DNA of 64,000 nt. Origin: CAIRDP01 sp037134895. GTDB lineage: Bacteria > Bacteroidota > Bacteroidia > Bacteroidales > FEN-979. Positions 25,941-33,694 of the stretch are shown here, piece after piece. The position numbers and the translations under genes were made by a program. The DNA is taken from NCBI GenBank assembly GCA_037134895.1, contig JBAXLI010000006.1, positions 1-64,000 of the forward strand, in the 5' to 3' direction. Below the pieces are notes generated by a model. The model saw only the letters and a list, made by a program, of their open reading frames with translations, was not told where the DNA came from and searched no databases. How positions within the stretch are numbered: the first letter of the stretch is position 1; every line of letters starts with the position of its first letter.

Positions 25941-28456
25941 TACCGTATCTTCCTTTTGGCTGTCAACCTTATATCCCTGCTTGAGGCGCCTACAAGAAAC
26001 TCATATTCACCAGGGTCAATCACCCACGATTTTTTAGCGGTATCGTAAATCGTGAAATCCTCGCGGTCGAGTAATAATTTTACCTGTTTTGTTTCACCGG
26101 GCTTCAGAAATACTTTTGTAAAGGCCTTGAGGGCTTTAACGGGCCTGTCGGCCTGGGCTTGGATATTGTGAAGATATGCTTGCACGATCTCTGCACCTTC
26201 TTTCCTGCCGGTATTTGTCACGTCCAGGCTGAGTAAAATTTTAAAAGGAACCTCCGGACTGGTCTGCAGCATTTTAACCTGCAGGTTTTTGTATGCAAAA
26301 CTGGTGTATGAAAGCCCGAAACCAAAAGGGAACAAAGGCTCTACGCCATGTTTGTCAAAATGCCGGTAACCGATAAAGAGTCCCTCGGTATGGCTCACCC
26401 TCTTGTCCTTATCGGTATCATAATAAGTGTTATAACAGGCGTTATCCTCCCACTTTTTCTCAAAACTCACCGGGAGCTTTCCGCTGGGGTTGGTGATCCC
26501 GAAAAGTATTTCCCCCAGGGCCTTCCCTCCTTCCTGTCCGGGGTACCATGCCGCAAGATATGCCGGCACCTGGGAGATCCAGTCTTTGGATGAGACATTG
26601 CCTCCCGAGGTTAACACGACGATACAATGCTTATTTACCTTAGCTACATTCCTGATAAGGTCTGCCTGTTCAGCCGGAAGTTCAAAAGGCCTGTCAAATC
26701 CCTCTCCTTCAGTATTAGGGTTAAAACCAACACATACAATTGCCACATCACACTTAGAGGCCAGTTTTACTGCCTCGGATTCTCCCGCAGGCTTAACGAT
26801 CCTCCATCCTAAGGCGACCTGGGCTTCACCGGTCTTTTCAAAATATTCAAGCCTTACCTGTACATCTCCTTTCCTGAGAGTCATCACCTTATCCCCGGCT
26901 TTGAATGAAGGATTGCCCCATTCATCGACCACTGGCATATCATCAAGAAAAAGCCTGAACCCGTTATTCCCGTTAACATAAAAATAATAATCCGCTTCGG
27001 CCGGTATGCTGATGCTTCCCGTCCACCTTATCGAGAAGCTGTCAACGGGAAGGGCCGGAACCGGTGATCCGTTCTGCCAGTTGAAGCTGATATGCTCATC
27101 GTTTCTCACCATTGCAGGCTCCCCTTTCATGAACATATTGGCAAAATACTCTCCTTTTAGTCCGCTCACTTTCTCCCCTTTTTCATTGACATGATAAAAC
27201 AGGGAGCCCCCGAACATTTCATCGAGATCAGTATTTATTCCCTGGCTGTAATACACTTTAGTGCTGTCACTTGCACACTGAATTATCCCATCAAGAAAAC
27301 TCACCGTCCGGTAGGGTGTGATTATAGAACTCCCACCCCCGCCTGGAACAGCGGGATGGGCATCAGGGCCTAAAACAGCCATGCTGTTTATCTTTTTCCT
27401 GTCAAGCGGAAGAATCGAATTTTCATTTTTCAGGAGGACGATGCCTTCGCGGGCCGCCTGGAGTGCGACAATTCTCGAATCTGGATTGTATAAAGGCAGG
27501 CTGGTATCAGCCTGGACCCTGTCGAAAAAACCAAAGCGGAACATGATCCTGAGCATCCTCCTGACCTTGTCATCGATGACCTCAGGTTTTATCCTTCCGT
27601 CTTTCAGGGCAGGCATCAGCGTGGAACGGTTCATGAAGTCACCTGCAGGCATTTCCAGGTCGAGTCCGGCTAATGCAGCTGCCACTCCATCATGTGTCGA
27701 CCCCCAGTCACTCATCAGGATGCCATCAAATTTCCACTCCTTTTTAAGAATATCTGTAAGCAGATGTGCGTTCTGTGAAGTCCATTCTCCATTAACCAGG
27801 TTATACGAATTCATAACGGCACCTACATGCGCTTCCTTCACTGCAGCGCAGAAAGCCGGAAGATAGATCTCCCGGAGCGTCCGTTCATCCATATCAGAAC
27901 TCACGTTGTACCTGTCGTACTCCTGATTGTTCCCGGCGAAATGCTTCACGGTTGCCACAACCCCCTGGCTTTGCACGCCATTAATATATGCAACCGCCAT
28001 TCTTCCTGCCATAAAAGGATCTTCTCCATAATATTCGAAATTCCTTCCGCACATCGGAGCCCTGTAAATATTGACACCGGGAGCAAGTATAATATGTACT
28101 CCCTTAGACCTGGCTTCTTTACCCACGCACTCCCCAAATTTCTGAACGAGTGCCGTATTCCATGTAGATGCAAAACATATCCCGGCCGGAAAAGCCGTTG
28201 CCTTGCCGTAATTTCTCACCCCAAGTGGACCGTCGGCCATTTTGATTGCGGGAATCCCCAGCCTGTTGTTTGGCCGTATATAAAAGCCTTCATAACCACC
28301 AAGCATGTCGATTTTCTCTTCAATGGTCATTTTTTTTATCAGCTCATCCACCCTTTCCTCTACCGGCCTTGTCTTATCCTTACTGAATGGGAAGTTCTGA
28401 GAGAATAACCTGGTGCAGGGCACTAACAGTATCAATGCAAAAAATAGATGTTTCAT
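25940..28456 (-). CDS. Secreted GH3 beta-glycosidase with inserted PA14 domain
   Basis: An 838-residue GH3 enzyme with a signal peptide (TRLFSQ). The N-terminal barrel contains KHFAGNNQE, and the catalytic Asp is 250 in MSDWGS. A PA14-type carbohydrate-binding domain sits inside the second GH3 domain (about residues 400-560: GLKGEYFAN, SIRWTGS, FRLFLDD). The second domain resumes with VGFNPNTEGEGFDR, and an FN3-like domain ends the protein (FGLSYTSF, LKPGETKQV). GH3 enzymes of this layout usually release terminal beta-glucose or beta-xylose; the exact sugar is not predictable. I chose the ATG at 28456 because it begins the signal peptide, although an in-frame ATG exists at 28501. No T9SS domain is present, so it is probably periplasmic. 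Confidence 0.9.
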   Translation of the reverse strand: MKHLFFALILLVPCTRLFSQNFPFSKDKTRPVEERVDELIKKMTIEEKIDMLGGYEGFYIRPNNRLGIPAIKMADGPLGVRNYGKATAFPAGICFASTWNTALVQKFGECVGKEARSKGVHIILAPGVNIYRAPMCGRNFEYYGEDPFMAGRMAVAYINGVQSQGVVATVKHFAGNNQEYDRYNVSSDMDERTLREIYLPAFCAAVKEAHVGAVMNSYNLVNGEWTSQNAHLLTDILKKEWKFDGILMSDWGSTHDGVAAALAGLDLEMPAGDFMNRSTLMPALKDGRIKPEVIDDKVRRMLRIMFRFGFFDRVQADTSLPLYNPDSRIVALQAAREGIVLLKNENSILPLDRKKINSMAVLGPDAHPAVPGGGGSSIITPYRTVSFLDGIIQCASDSTKVYYSQGINTDLDEMFGGSLFYHVNEKGEKVSGLKGEYFANMFMKGEPAMVRNDEHISFNWQNGSPVPALPVDSFSIRWTGSISIPAEADYYFYVNGNNGFRLFLDDMPVVDEWGNPSFKAGDKVMTLRKGDVQVRLEYFEKTGEAQVALGWRIVKPAGESEAVKLASKCDVAIVCVGFNPNTEGEGFDRPFELPAEQADLIRNVAKVNKHCIVVLTSGGNVSSKDWISQVPAYLAAWYPGQEGGKALGEILFGITNPSGKLPVSFEKKWEDNACYNTYYDTDKDKRVSHTEGLFIGYRHFDKHGVEPLFPFGFGLSYTSFAYKNLQVKMLQTSPEVPFKILLSLDVTNTGRKEGAEIVQAYLHNIQAQADRPVKALKAFTKVFLKPGETKQVKLLLDREDFTIYDTAKKSWVIDPGEYEFLVGASSRDIRLTAKRKIR

Positions 28457-28502
28457 GACACAATGTCTTGTTAAGGGAATAAAGGTAGGAATATTATACA
28501 TC

Positions 28503-28533
28503 GGGATTGGGGGTTAGGGGTTGGGGGTTAGGG
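28503..28533. repeat. Short G-rich imperfect heptad repeat upstream of the metallophosphoesterase gene
   Basis: Imperfect units GGGATT, GGGGGTTA, GGGGTT and GGGGGTTA resemble the GGGGTTA array at the left edge. The repeat ends 14 bp before the TATATTTG promoter box at 28548, so it occupies the usual -33 region. Confidence 0.7.
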
Positions 28534-28547
28534 ATCAAACTATTTCG

Positions 28548-28555
28548 TATATTTG
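28548..28555 (+). promoter_or_regulatory. Bacteroidota -7 box of the metallophosphoesterase gene
   Basis: TATATTTG is a full match to TAnnTTTG, 25 nt before the ATG at 28581. The region 20 nt upstream lies in the G-rich repeat and offers only TTGG as a -33 candidate. Confidence 0.55.
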
Positions 28556-28580
28556 TGTTAACCGGCAAAAATCCTGAAAC

Positions 28581-29588
28581 ATGAAAAAAATCAGATATTG
28601 CATTGGCATTATTTTCATGGCGGGCATGTCTGCATTTTTTGCCTGTTCGAAAAATTCGGGCACAACTCCTGACCCGGGCCCTTCACCCGCGCCTTCTGTA
28701 TTCCAGGGAATCAGGATTTACATTGTTTCTGCCGGTGACATTCACGAATACTCCCGGAACCTGGCAGGCCTGGCCACACTTGTGAAGAACATGAGGGATA
28801 CAGCTTCGAACGTGTATTTTGTGTTGGCAGGTGACTTCTTAATGGTTCACCACAGCTATGATGTGTATCGTTGCAATGGAATCAAGGACCGCCAGGTCGT
28901 ACCGGATCTTAAAGTTCCGGATGATTCAAACCGGAGATTTGACGGATTGGCGGAAGCCCGCCTGGTCGAATACCTGAATTTCGATGCCATTGTTCCCGGG
29001 AACCATGACTGGACATACGGGAAAGGACTGTTGCAAAGGGGCGGACTGAAAGCAAAGCTGATTGCATGCAATGTTGCTGAACCCTCAGGAATGACCCGGG
29101 ATTATCTCACTTTTACTTCAGTCAGAGGTAAATACAGCCTGAATATTATAGGTATAACCGACACGAACAACATTCATTCATTAGCCGGGGAAGTAGTGAG
29201 GGTGTATCCCCTGACAACCTCAACCAGCCTTGCTAAAATCAAAGCGGCCCTGGCATCTGCTGACATCAATATTCTTTTAACCCATTTACTTAAGGCTGAA
29301 GATGCCAGTGCATTTTCGGAATTCAGAAACGCAAGGGGCGAAGCCCTGTTTGATGCACTTTGCGGAGGCCATACTCATGAATCCTTTGCAAACATTACTG
29401 CAGGAGCTGCCTATGTCAAAGCAGGACTTTACGGCACCTATGCCGGGCTTACATGTTTATGGTGGGATACAGTGAAACTTGCCGTTGTAAAAAAGTCAGC
29501 CAGGCTGGTGTGCCTGGAAGATATTTCCCGGGACCCCGGCACAAAAGCGCTGATTGATAGCCTGCACAGGGTGTATCCTCATTATTGA
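28581..29588 (+). CDS. Metallophosphoesterase lipoprotein (5'-nucleotidase-like)
   Basis: A 335-residue protein with a lipoprotein signal (AFFACSKN, Cys22) and a Gly/Pro-rich linker. The calcineurin-like phosphoesterase motifs are seen in order: GDIH (D.H), AGDF (GD), GNHDW (GNHD), LLTHL (H) and GGHTH. This set binds the two-metal centre. It resembles the catalytic domain of 5'-nucleotidases / 2',3'-cyclic phosphodiesterases but lacks the C-terminal nucleotide-specificity domain, so the substrate is open. Lipid anchoring puts it on a membrane facing the periplasm or the outside. It is preceded by its own promoter box and separated from the next gene by an octamer repeat. Confidence 0.82.
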   Translation: MKKIRYCIGIIFMAGMSAFFACSKNSGTTPDPGPSPAPSVFQGIRIYIVSAGDIHEYSRNLAGLATLVKNMRDTASNVYFVLAGDFLMVHHSYDVYRCNGIKDRQVVPDLKVPDDSNRRFDGLAEARLVEYLNFDAIVPGNHDWTYGKGLLQRGGLKAKLIACNVAEPSGMTRDYLTFTSVRGKYSLNIIGITDTNNIHSLAGEVVRVYPLTTSTSLAKIKAALASADINILLTHLLKAEDASAFSEFRNARGEALFDALCGGHTHESFANITAGAAYVKAGLYGTYAGLTCLWWDTVKLAVVKKSARLVCLEDISRDPGTKALIDSLHRVYPHY

Positions 29589-29591
29589 AAA

Positions 29592-29663
29592 GGTGACAGG
29601 GTAACAGGGTGACAGGGTAACAGGGTAACAGGGTAACAAGGTGACAAGGTGACAAGGTGATAG
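29592..29663. repeat. Octanucleotide tandem repeat (nine units)
   Basis: Nine 8-bp units of the form GGTRACAR fill the gap between the metallophosphoesterase stop and the promoter box of the acyl-CoA synthetase gene. The unit drifts from GGTAACAG on the left to GGTGACAA on the right. The repeat ends 17 bp before the TATATTTG box, so copy-number change would alter what lies in the -33 region. Confidence 0.9.
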
Positions 29664-29680
29664 TTTCCAGGTTTTTTTCA

Positions 29681-29688
29681 TATATTTG
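29681..29688 (+). promoter_or_regulatory. Bacteroidota -7 box of the acyl-CoA synthetase gene
   Basis: TATATTTG matches TAnnTTTG, 21 nt before the ATG at 29710. It overlaps the TTG at 29686 that could otherwise be taken as a start codon, which supports the ATG start. Confidence 0.55.
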
Positions 29689-29709
29689 TACCTTAAATCA
29701 GTGGCATTG

Positions 29710-31353
29710 ATGGTTTCTGAAACCGGATTCACGCTTCCTTCTTCATTTCTGCTGACCCTGGGCAAACATAAAGACCGTCCTGCCTTAGCCCTGATCGGAG
29801 GAGAACAGCTTACATATGGGGATTTGCACATCCGCATACAGGCAATAACAGCTCTTCTTGAAAAACTCGGTATACAGCAAGGCGATAAAGTAGCTATACT
29901 CAGTGCCAGTCTGCCTAACTGGGCAGCCAGCTATTATGCAATTACCTTCATGGGTGCTGTTGCAGTACCTTTACTGCCCGATTTCCATCCCGACGAGGTT
30001 AGAAATATCCTTGAACATTCTGAATCAAAGGCCATTTTCGTTTCCGAAGGCCAGCAATCGAAGTTGAATGCCATACATTCAGATACTGCTTCGGTAAGGA
30101 TCACAATTGAGGATTTCTCAGTAAAAAGTCCGGAAGCCGGATATCCCGTATTCGACCCATCCGCAGTCCCCTCAAAAAAATATATAATTCATGAGGATGA
30201 CCTTGCCTCGATCATTTATACATCAGGAACCACAGGCAAGTCAAAAGGGGTTATGCTCACCCACCTGAATGTTTGCTTTACAGCCGATAAAAGCGGGATG
30301 GTGCAGGAAATCAAGGAAACCGACAGGTTCCTGTCTGTTCTGCCGCTTTCCCATACCTACGAAAACACTATTGGCATGGTGCTTCCGATGCTGAGGGGGG
30401 CCGGGGTCTGGTACCTGGGTAAAATGCCAACCCCTTCTATTCTGTTACCCGCATTGCTGCAGGTGAAGCCCACAATCATGCTTACAGTGCCCATTATCAT
30501 TGAAAAAATATTCAGAAATAAAATACAGCCGGCCTTTACAAAAAACGCTTTCCTTCATACTGCGATTCATATTCCTTTTCTGAGGAAGATTCTCAACAAA
30601 GCCGCCGGGAAAAAGCTCATGCAGACATTCGGAGGAGAACTGCATTTCTTTGGCATAGGTGGCGCCAAGCTTAACAAGACCGTTGAGAAATTCCTGATTG
30701 AAGCAAAATTCCCTTATGCTATCGGGTACGGACTTACCGAAACATCTCCTCTCCTGGCCGGGTTTAATCCGCAGAATGCCAGGTTGCAGTCGACCGGACC
30801 ATCCATAGAAAATATTGAACTTATCATTCAGCATCCCGACAAAAAAACGGGTGAAGGAGAGATCTGGGCAAGAGGGCCCAACATCATGAAAGGGTATTAC
30901 AAGGAACCCGGCCTGACAGCCGAGGTTATTACTCCCGACGGATGGTTCAGGACAGGTGATCTTGGTGTTTTCGACAAGGACGGCTACCTCTATATCAAGG
31001 GCAGGTTGAAAAACACCATCATCGGCCAGGGGGGAGAGAATATCCATCCCGAAGACATTGAATCGATTATAAATAATTTTTCACATGTGGTTGATTCACT
31101 GGTCGTTCTGCAACAAGAAAGGCTGGTTGCGCTGGTCCACTTCAACAGGGAAGAAATTGAAGAACGTTATGCCCAGCTCAAATACGATATTTCAAATTAC
31201 GTTGAGCATAAGACCGCTGAACTTCAGGCTGAACTGCTTCAATATGTAAACTCCCGCGTAAATAAATTCTCCCAGGTACAAAGAATTGTTGTTCAGGAGT
31301 ATCCTTTCGAAAAAACGGCCACACAGAAAATCAAACGGTATCTTTATGTTTGA
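29710..31353 (+). CDS. AMP-forming long-chain acyl-CoA synthetase (FadD-like)
   Basis: A 547-residue ANL-superfamily adenylate-forming enzyme. Core motifs are visible: IIYTSGTTGKSKGVMLTH (P-loop A3), GYGLTETSPLL (A5), GWFRTGDLG (A7), GRLKNTII (A8 hinge), and a C-terminal Lys in TATQKIKRY (A10). Two hydrophobic stretches (near LLPALLQVKPTIML and HTAIHIPFL) may associate with the membrane, as in long-chain fatty acyl-CoA ligases. It would activate a fatty acid to acyl-AMP and then acyl-CoA in the cytoplasm. I chose the ATG at 29710; the TTG at 29686 lies inside the promoter box. Substrate chain length is not determined. Confidence 0.85.
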   Translation: MVSETGFTLPSSFLLTLGKHKDRPALALIGGEQLTYGDLHIRIQAITALLEKLGIQQGDKVAILSASLPNWAASYYAITFMGAVAVPLLPDFHPDEVRNILEHSESKAIFVSEGQQSKLNAIHSDTASVRITIEDFSVKSPEAGYPVFDPSAVPSKKYIIHEDDLASIIYTSGTTGKSKGVMLTHLNVCFTADKSGMVQEIKETDRFLSVLPLSHTYENTIGMVLPMLRGAGVWYLGKMPTPSILLPALLQVKPTIMLTVPIIIEKIFRNKIQPAFTKNAFLHTAIHIPFLRKILNKAAGKKLMQTFGGELHFFGIGGAKLNKTVEKFLIEAKFPYAIGYGLTETSPLLAGFNPQNARLQSTGPSIENIELIIQHPDKKTGEGEIWARGPNIMKGYYKEPGLTAEVITPDGWFRTGDLGVFDKDGYLYIKGRLKNTIIGQGGENIHPEDIESIINNFSHVVDSLVVLQQERLVALVHFNREEIEERYAQLKYDISNYVEHKTAELQAELLQYVNSRVNKFSQVQRIVVQEYPFEKTATQKIKRYLYV

Positions 31354-31383
31354 CACACTGCCCGGGGATTATTCCTGCACGGT

Positions 31384-32940
31384 ATGAAAACCATCATTGC
31401 AGCTTTATTTCTTCTCACACTGGCACTTCAGGGTTATTCGCAATACCCCAACATTACAATCAGCTCCGGCAATGACCCGGAGGAACCATCTATACTAATC
31501 AACCCCAGATCTCCCAACATCCTTGTCGCAGGAGCCAATATCAGGGCTTACTACTATTCAATCGATTCAGGTTATACATGGCATGAGGGCACTTTGAACT
31601 CAAGTTACGGAGTTTGGGGTGACCCCTGCATTCTGATCGACACTGCCGGAGCATTTTACTACATTCACCTTTCGGTTCCACCTAACGGTTACTGGCTCGA
31701 CAGGATGGTTTGCCAGAAATCGACCGATAACGGTCAAACCTGGGACAATGGTTCATTCATGGGCCTCAATCCGCCAAAGGAACAGGATAAGGAATGGGCT
31801 GTCATTGACCCTGCAAACAATTACATCTACACATGCTGGACACAGTTTGACCATTATAACAGTGCCTCGCCAGCCGATAGTTCTGTAATCCTGTTTTCAA
31901 GGTCTGCGGATGGAGGAGCTACCTGGAGCCAGACTAAGAGGATCAACAAGGTTGCAGGAGACTGCCTCGACAAAAGCAATACAGTAGAAGGTGCAGTCCC
32001 CGCAGTGGGCCCGGGCGGAGAGGTCTATGTCTCCTGGGCAGGGCCGGCGGGTTTGGTTTTTACAAAATCGACTGACCATGGCTTAACCTGGCCATCAGAA
32101 AACATCCTGGTCAACAGTATGCCGGGAGGGTGGGACTTTGCGGTACCCGGTATTTACCGTGCCAACGGGATGCCTGTCACATGCTGCGACCTGAGCAACG
32201 GCCCGAACAGGGGAACCATCTATATCAACTGGTCAGACCAGAGGAACGGCCTGACCGATACTGATGTTTTTTTCACAAAATCCACCGACAACGGACAAAC
32301 CTGGAGCAACCCGAAGAGAGTGAATGATGACCCTCCGGGGAAACAGCAGTTTTTCAGCTGGATGACTGTTGACCAGGCTACCGGGAGCATTTATATAGTT
32401 TTTTACGACCGCAGGAATTATCAGGATACACGCACCGATGTGTACCTTGCCAGCTCACACGACGGGGGCGAAACGTTCAGGAATTTCAGGATCAGCGAAT
32501 CTCCCTTTGTACCAAACGCCACCGTGTTTTTCGGGGACTACACTGCAATATCAGCCTGGAACAATATGGTGCGCCCTGCATGGGCAAGGCTCGATAATTT
32601 TAACCTGAGCGTTATTACAGCGATCATAGATTCGGCAAACGTCGTTCATACTCCTGAACTGGAACCTTCCCTTCCTGTGGCCCTTGACCAGAACTACCCC
32701 AACCCGGCAGGCAGCTTCACTTATATGTCATTCAAACTTCACCGGCCATCGGTGGTTTCGCTGAACATATATGACCTGTATGGGAATCGCGTGGTAACAC
32801 TGATTGACAACAAACATCTTCAGGCCGGGAAATACGTTGAAGGCCTGGACCTGGCAGGGAAGAGACTAAATGCGGGTGTTTACTACTACAGGCTCAGTAC
32901 CGAAGAAAAAACCCTTTCGAAAAGGATGATAATCAGGTAA
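31384..32940 (+). CDS. T9SS-secreted Asp-box (BNR) beta-propeller protein, sialidase-fold
   Basis: A 518-residue protein with a signal peptide (LQGYSQ). Several Asp-box repeats can be seen: STDNGQTW twice, SADGGATW, STDHGLTW and SHDGGETF. These mark a six-bladed sialidase-type propeller at about 25-410. A T9SS sorting domain follows (NYPNPAGSF to SKRMIIR). True sialidases carry an arginine in a Phe/Tyr-Arg-Ile-Pro motif near the start, and I do not see one. It may be a different exo-glycosidase or a binding protein. It follows the acyl-CoA synthetase gene by 30 bp on the same strand. Confidence 0.78.
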   Translation: MKTIIAALFLLTLALQGYSQYPNITISSGNDPEEPSILINPRSPNILVAGANIRAYYYSIDSGYTWHEGTLNSSYGVWGDPCILIDTAGAFYYIHLSVPPNGYWLDRMVCQKSTDNGQTWDNGSFMGLNPPKEQDKEWAVIDPANNYIYTCWTQFDHYNSASPADSSVILFSRSADGGATWSQTKRINKVAGDCLDKSNTVEGAVPAVGPGGEVYVSWAGPAGLVFTKSTDHGLTWPSENILVNSMPGGWDFAVPGIYRANGMPVTCCDLSNGPNRGTIYINWSDQRNGLTDTDVFFTKSTDNGQTWSNPKRVNDDPPGKQQFFSWMTVDQATGSIYIVFYDRRNYQDTRTDVYLASSHDGGETFRNFRISESPFVPNATVFFGDYTAISAWNNMVRPAWARLDNFNLSVITAIIDSANVVHTPELEPSLPVALDQNYPNPAGSFTYMSFKLHRPSVVSLNIYDLYGNRVVTLIDNKHLQAGKYVEGLDLAGKRLNAGVYYYRLSTEEKTLSKRMIIR

Positions 32941-32968
32941 GCTTCTATTGAACAGGACCCGATGATCC

Positions 32969-33580
32969 TCAAGGCTGAAGTTCGGCTGTGTTAACAACTT
33001 TCGCATAGAACCGCTCCAGTGACGCAAGTGTGCAGGCCTGAACATCTTCGGCGCTTACCGTGCGGTCGCCCCACTTCAGAGCCCTGGTGGCACAGGCATC
33101 CTGGACCACTATACAGCTGAATCCATAATCATATGCAGCCCTGGTTGCAGCCTCAAGGCACATATGCGTCTGCATCCCGCAAAGAACCAGGCGTCTGATT
33201 TTTAAAGCCCTCAGGTAAGTTAGCAGATCGGTGCCATTGAAGGAATTGGCCTCTTTTTTTGTGATCAGCTTCTCGCCCTGAACCGGTGCTACGTTTGAGC
33301 GGATCGGGCTGCCGCCTTCATGCTGAACGTGGATGACAGGAAGTTTAAGAGATCTGAACAGTTCCAGTACCCGGGCTGCGTTTTCACTTGCAGCTTCAGG
33401 ATTTACAAGTGGCAATTGTCCGCCGGGAAAATAAAAATCCTGTATATCGACAAGCAGCAATGCCGTGGGCAGGCTGTCATTGGTTACAGAAAGTTTCTGT
33501 GAAAATCCTGAAAAAGGGACGGTGCTGACCAGCAACACTAAGGCAATAAGTGTAAAGGCCTTAAGAAAATGGTTTTTCAT
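32969..33580 (-). CDS. Exported isochorismatase-family cysteine hydrolase
   Basis: A 203-residue protein with a clear signal peptide (VPFSGFSQ), then a complete isochorismatase-like domain. The presumed triad is Asp in LLVDIQD, Lys in TKKEANSF, and Cys in GMQTHMCLEA. Export is unusual for this mostly cytoplasmic family, so it probably hydrolyses an amide-type compound in the periplasm; the substrate is unknown. It is a single gene with its own TAnnTTTG box 22 nt upstream, divergent from the TonB-dependent receptor gene. It is only distantly similar to the other family member at the left end. Confidence 0.85.
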   Translation of the reverse strand: MKNHFLKAFTLIALVLLVSTVPFSGFSQKLSVTNDSLPTALLLVDIQDFYFPGGQLPLVNPEAASENAARVLELFRSLKLPVIHVQHEGGSPIRSNVAPVQGEKLITKKEANSFNGTDLLTYLRALKIRRLVLCGMQTHMCLEAATRAAYDYGFSCIVVQDACATRALKWGDRTVSAEDVQACTLASLERFYAKVVNTAELQP

Positions 33581-33601
33581 AATGCATATTTAATCCGGCT
33601 C

Positions 33602-33609
33602 CAAAGTTA
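33602..33609 (-). promoter_or_regulatory. Bacteroidota -7 box of the exported isochorismatase-like gene
   Basis: The minus strand reads TAACTTTG, matching TAnnTTTG, 22 nt upstream of the ATG at 33580. Confidence 0.5.
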
Positions 33610-33651
33610 AACTTCTGAAAAGGAAGAAACTCATTTCAGGTTCATTTTTTC

Positions 33652-33659
33652 TACTTTTG
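33652..33659 (+). promoter_or_regulatory. Bacteroidota -7 box of the second TonB-dependent receptor gene
   Basis: TACTTTTG matches TAnnTTTG, 36 nt before the ATG at 33695. It forms a divergent pair with the box at 33602-33609. Confidence 0.5.
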
Positions 33660-33694
33660 CCCGGGATTTCAATTAAACTCCTTCAAGACTCTCA

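Noticed and set aside
27827..28408. Plus-strand frame of 193 codons opposite the GH3 gene
   Set aside because: It overlaps the conserved GH3 barrel on the minus strand; antisense shadow.
30445..31047. Minus-strand frame of 200 codons opposite the acyl-CoA synthetase gene
   Set aside because: It covers the conserved core motifs of the synthetase on the other strand and shows no homology-like pattern of its own.
31384..32940. Firm call as exo-alpha-sialidase
   Set aside because: Asp-box repeats show the propeller fold, but the arginine-containing FRIP-type motif of true sialidases is not visible, so only the fold is claimed.
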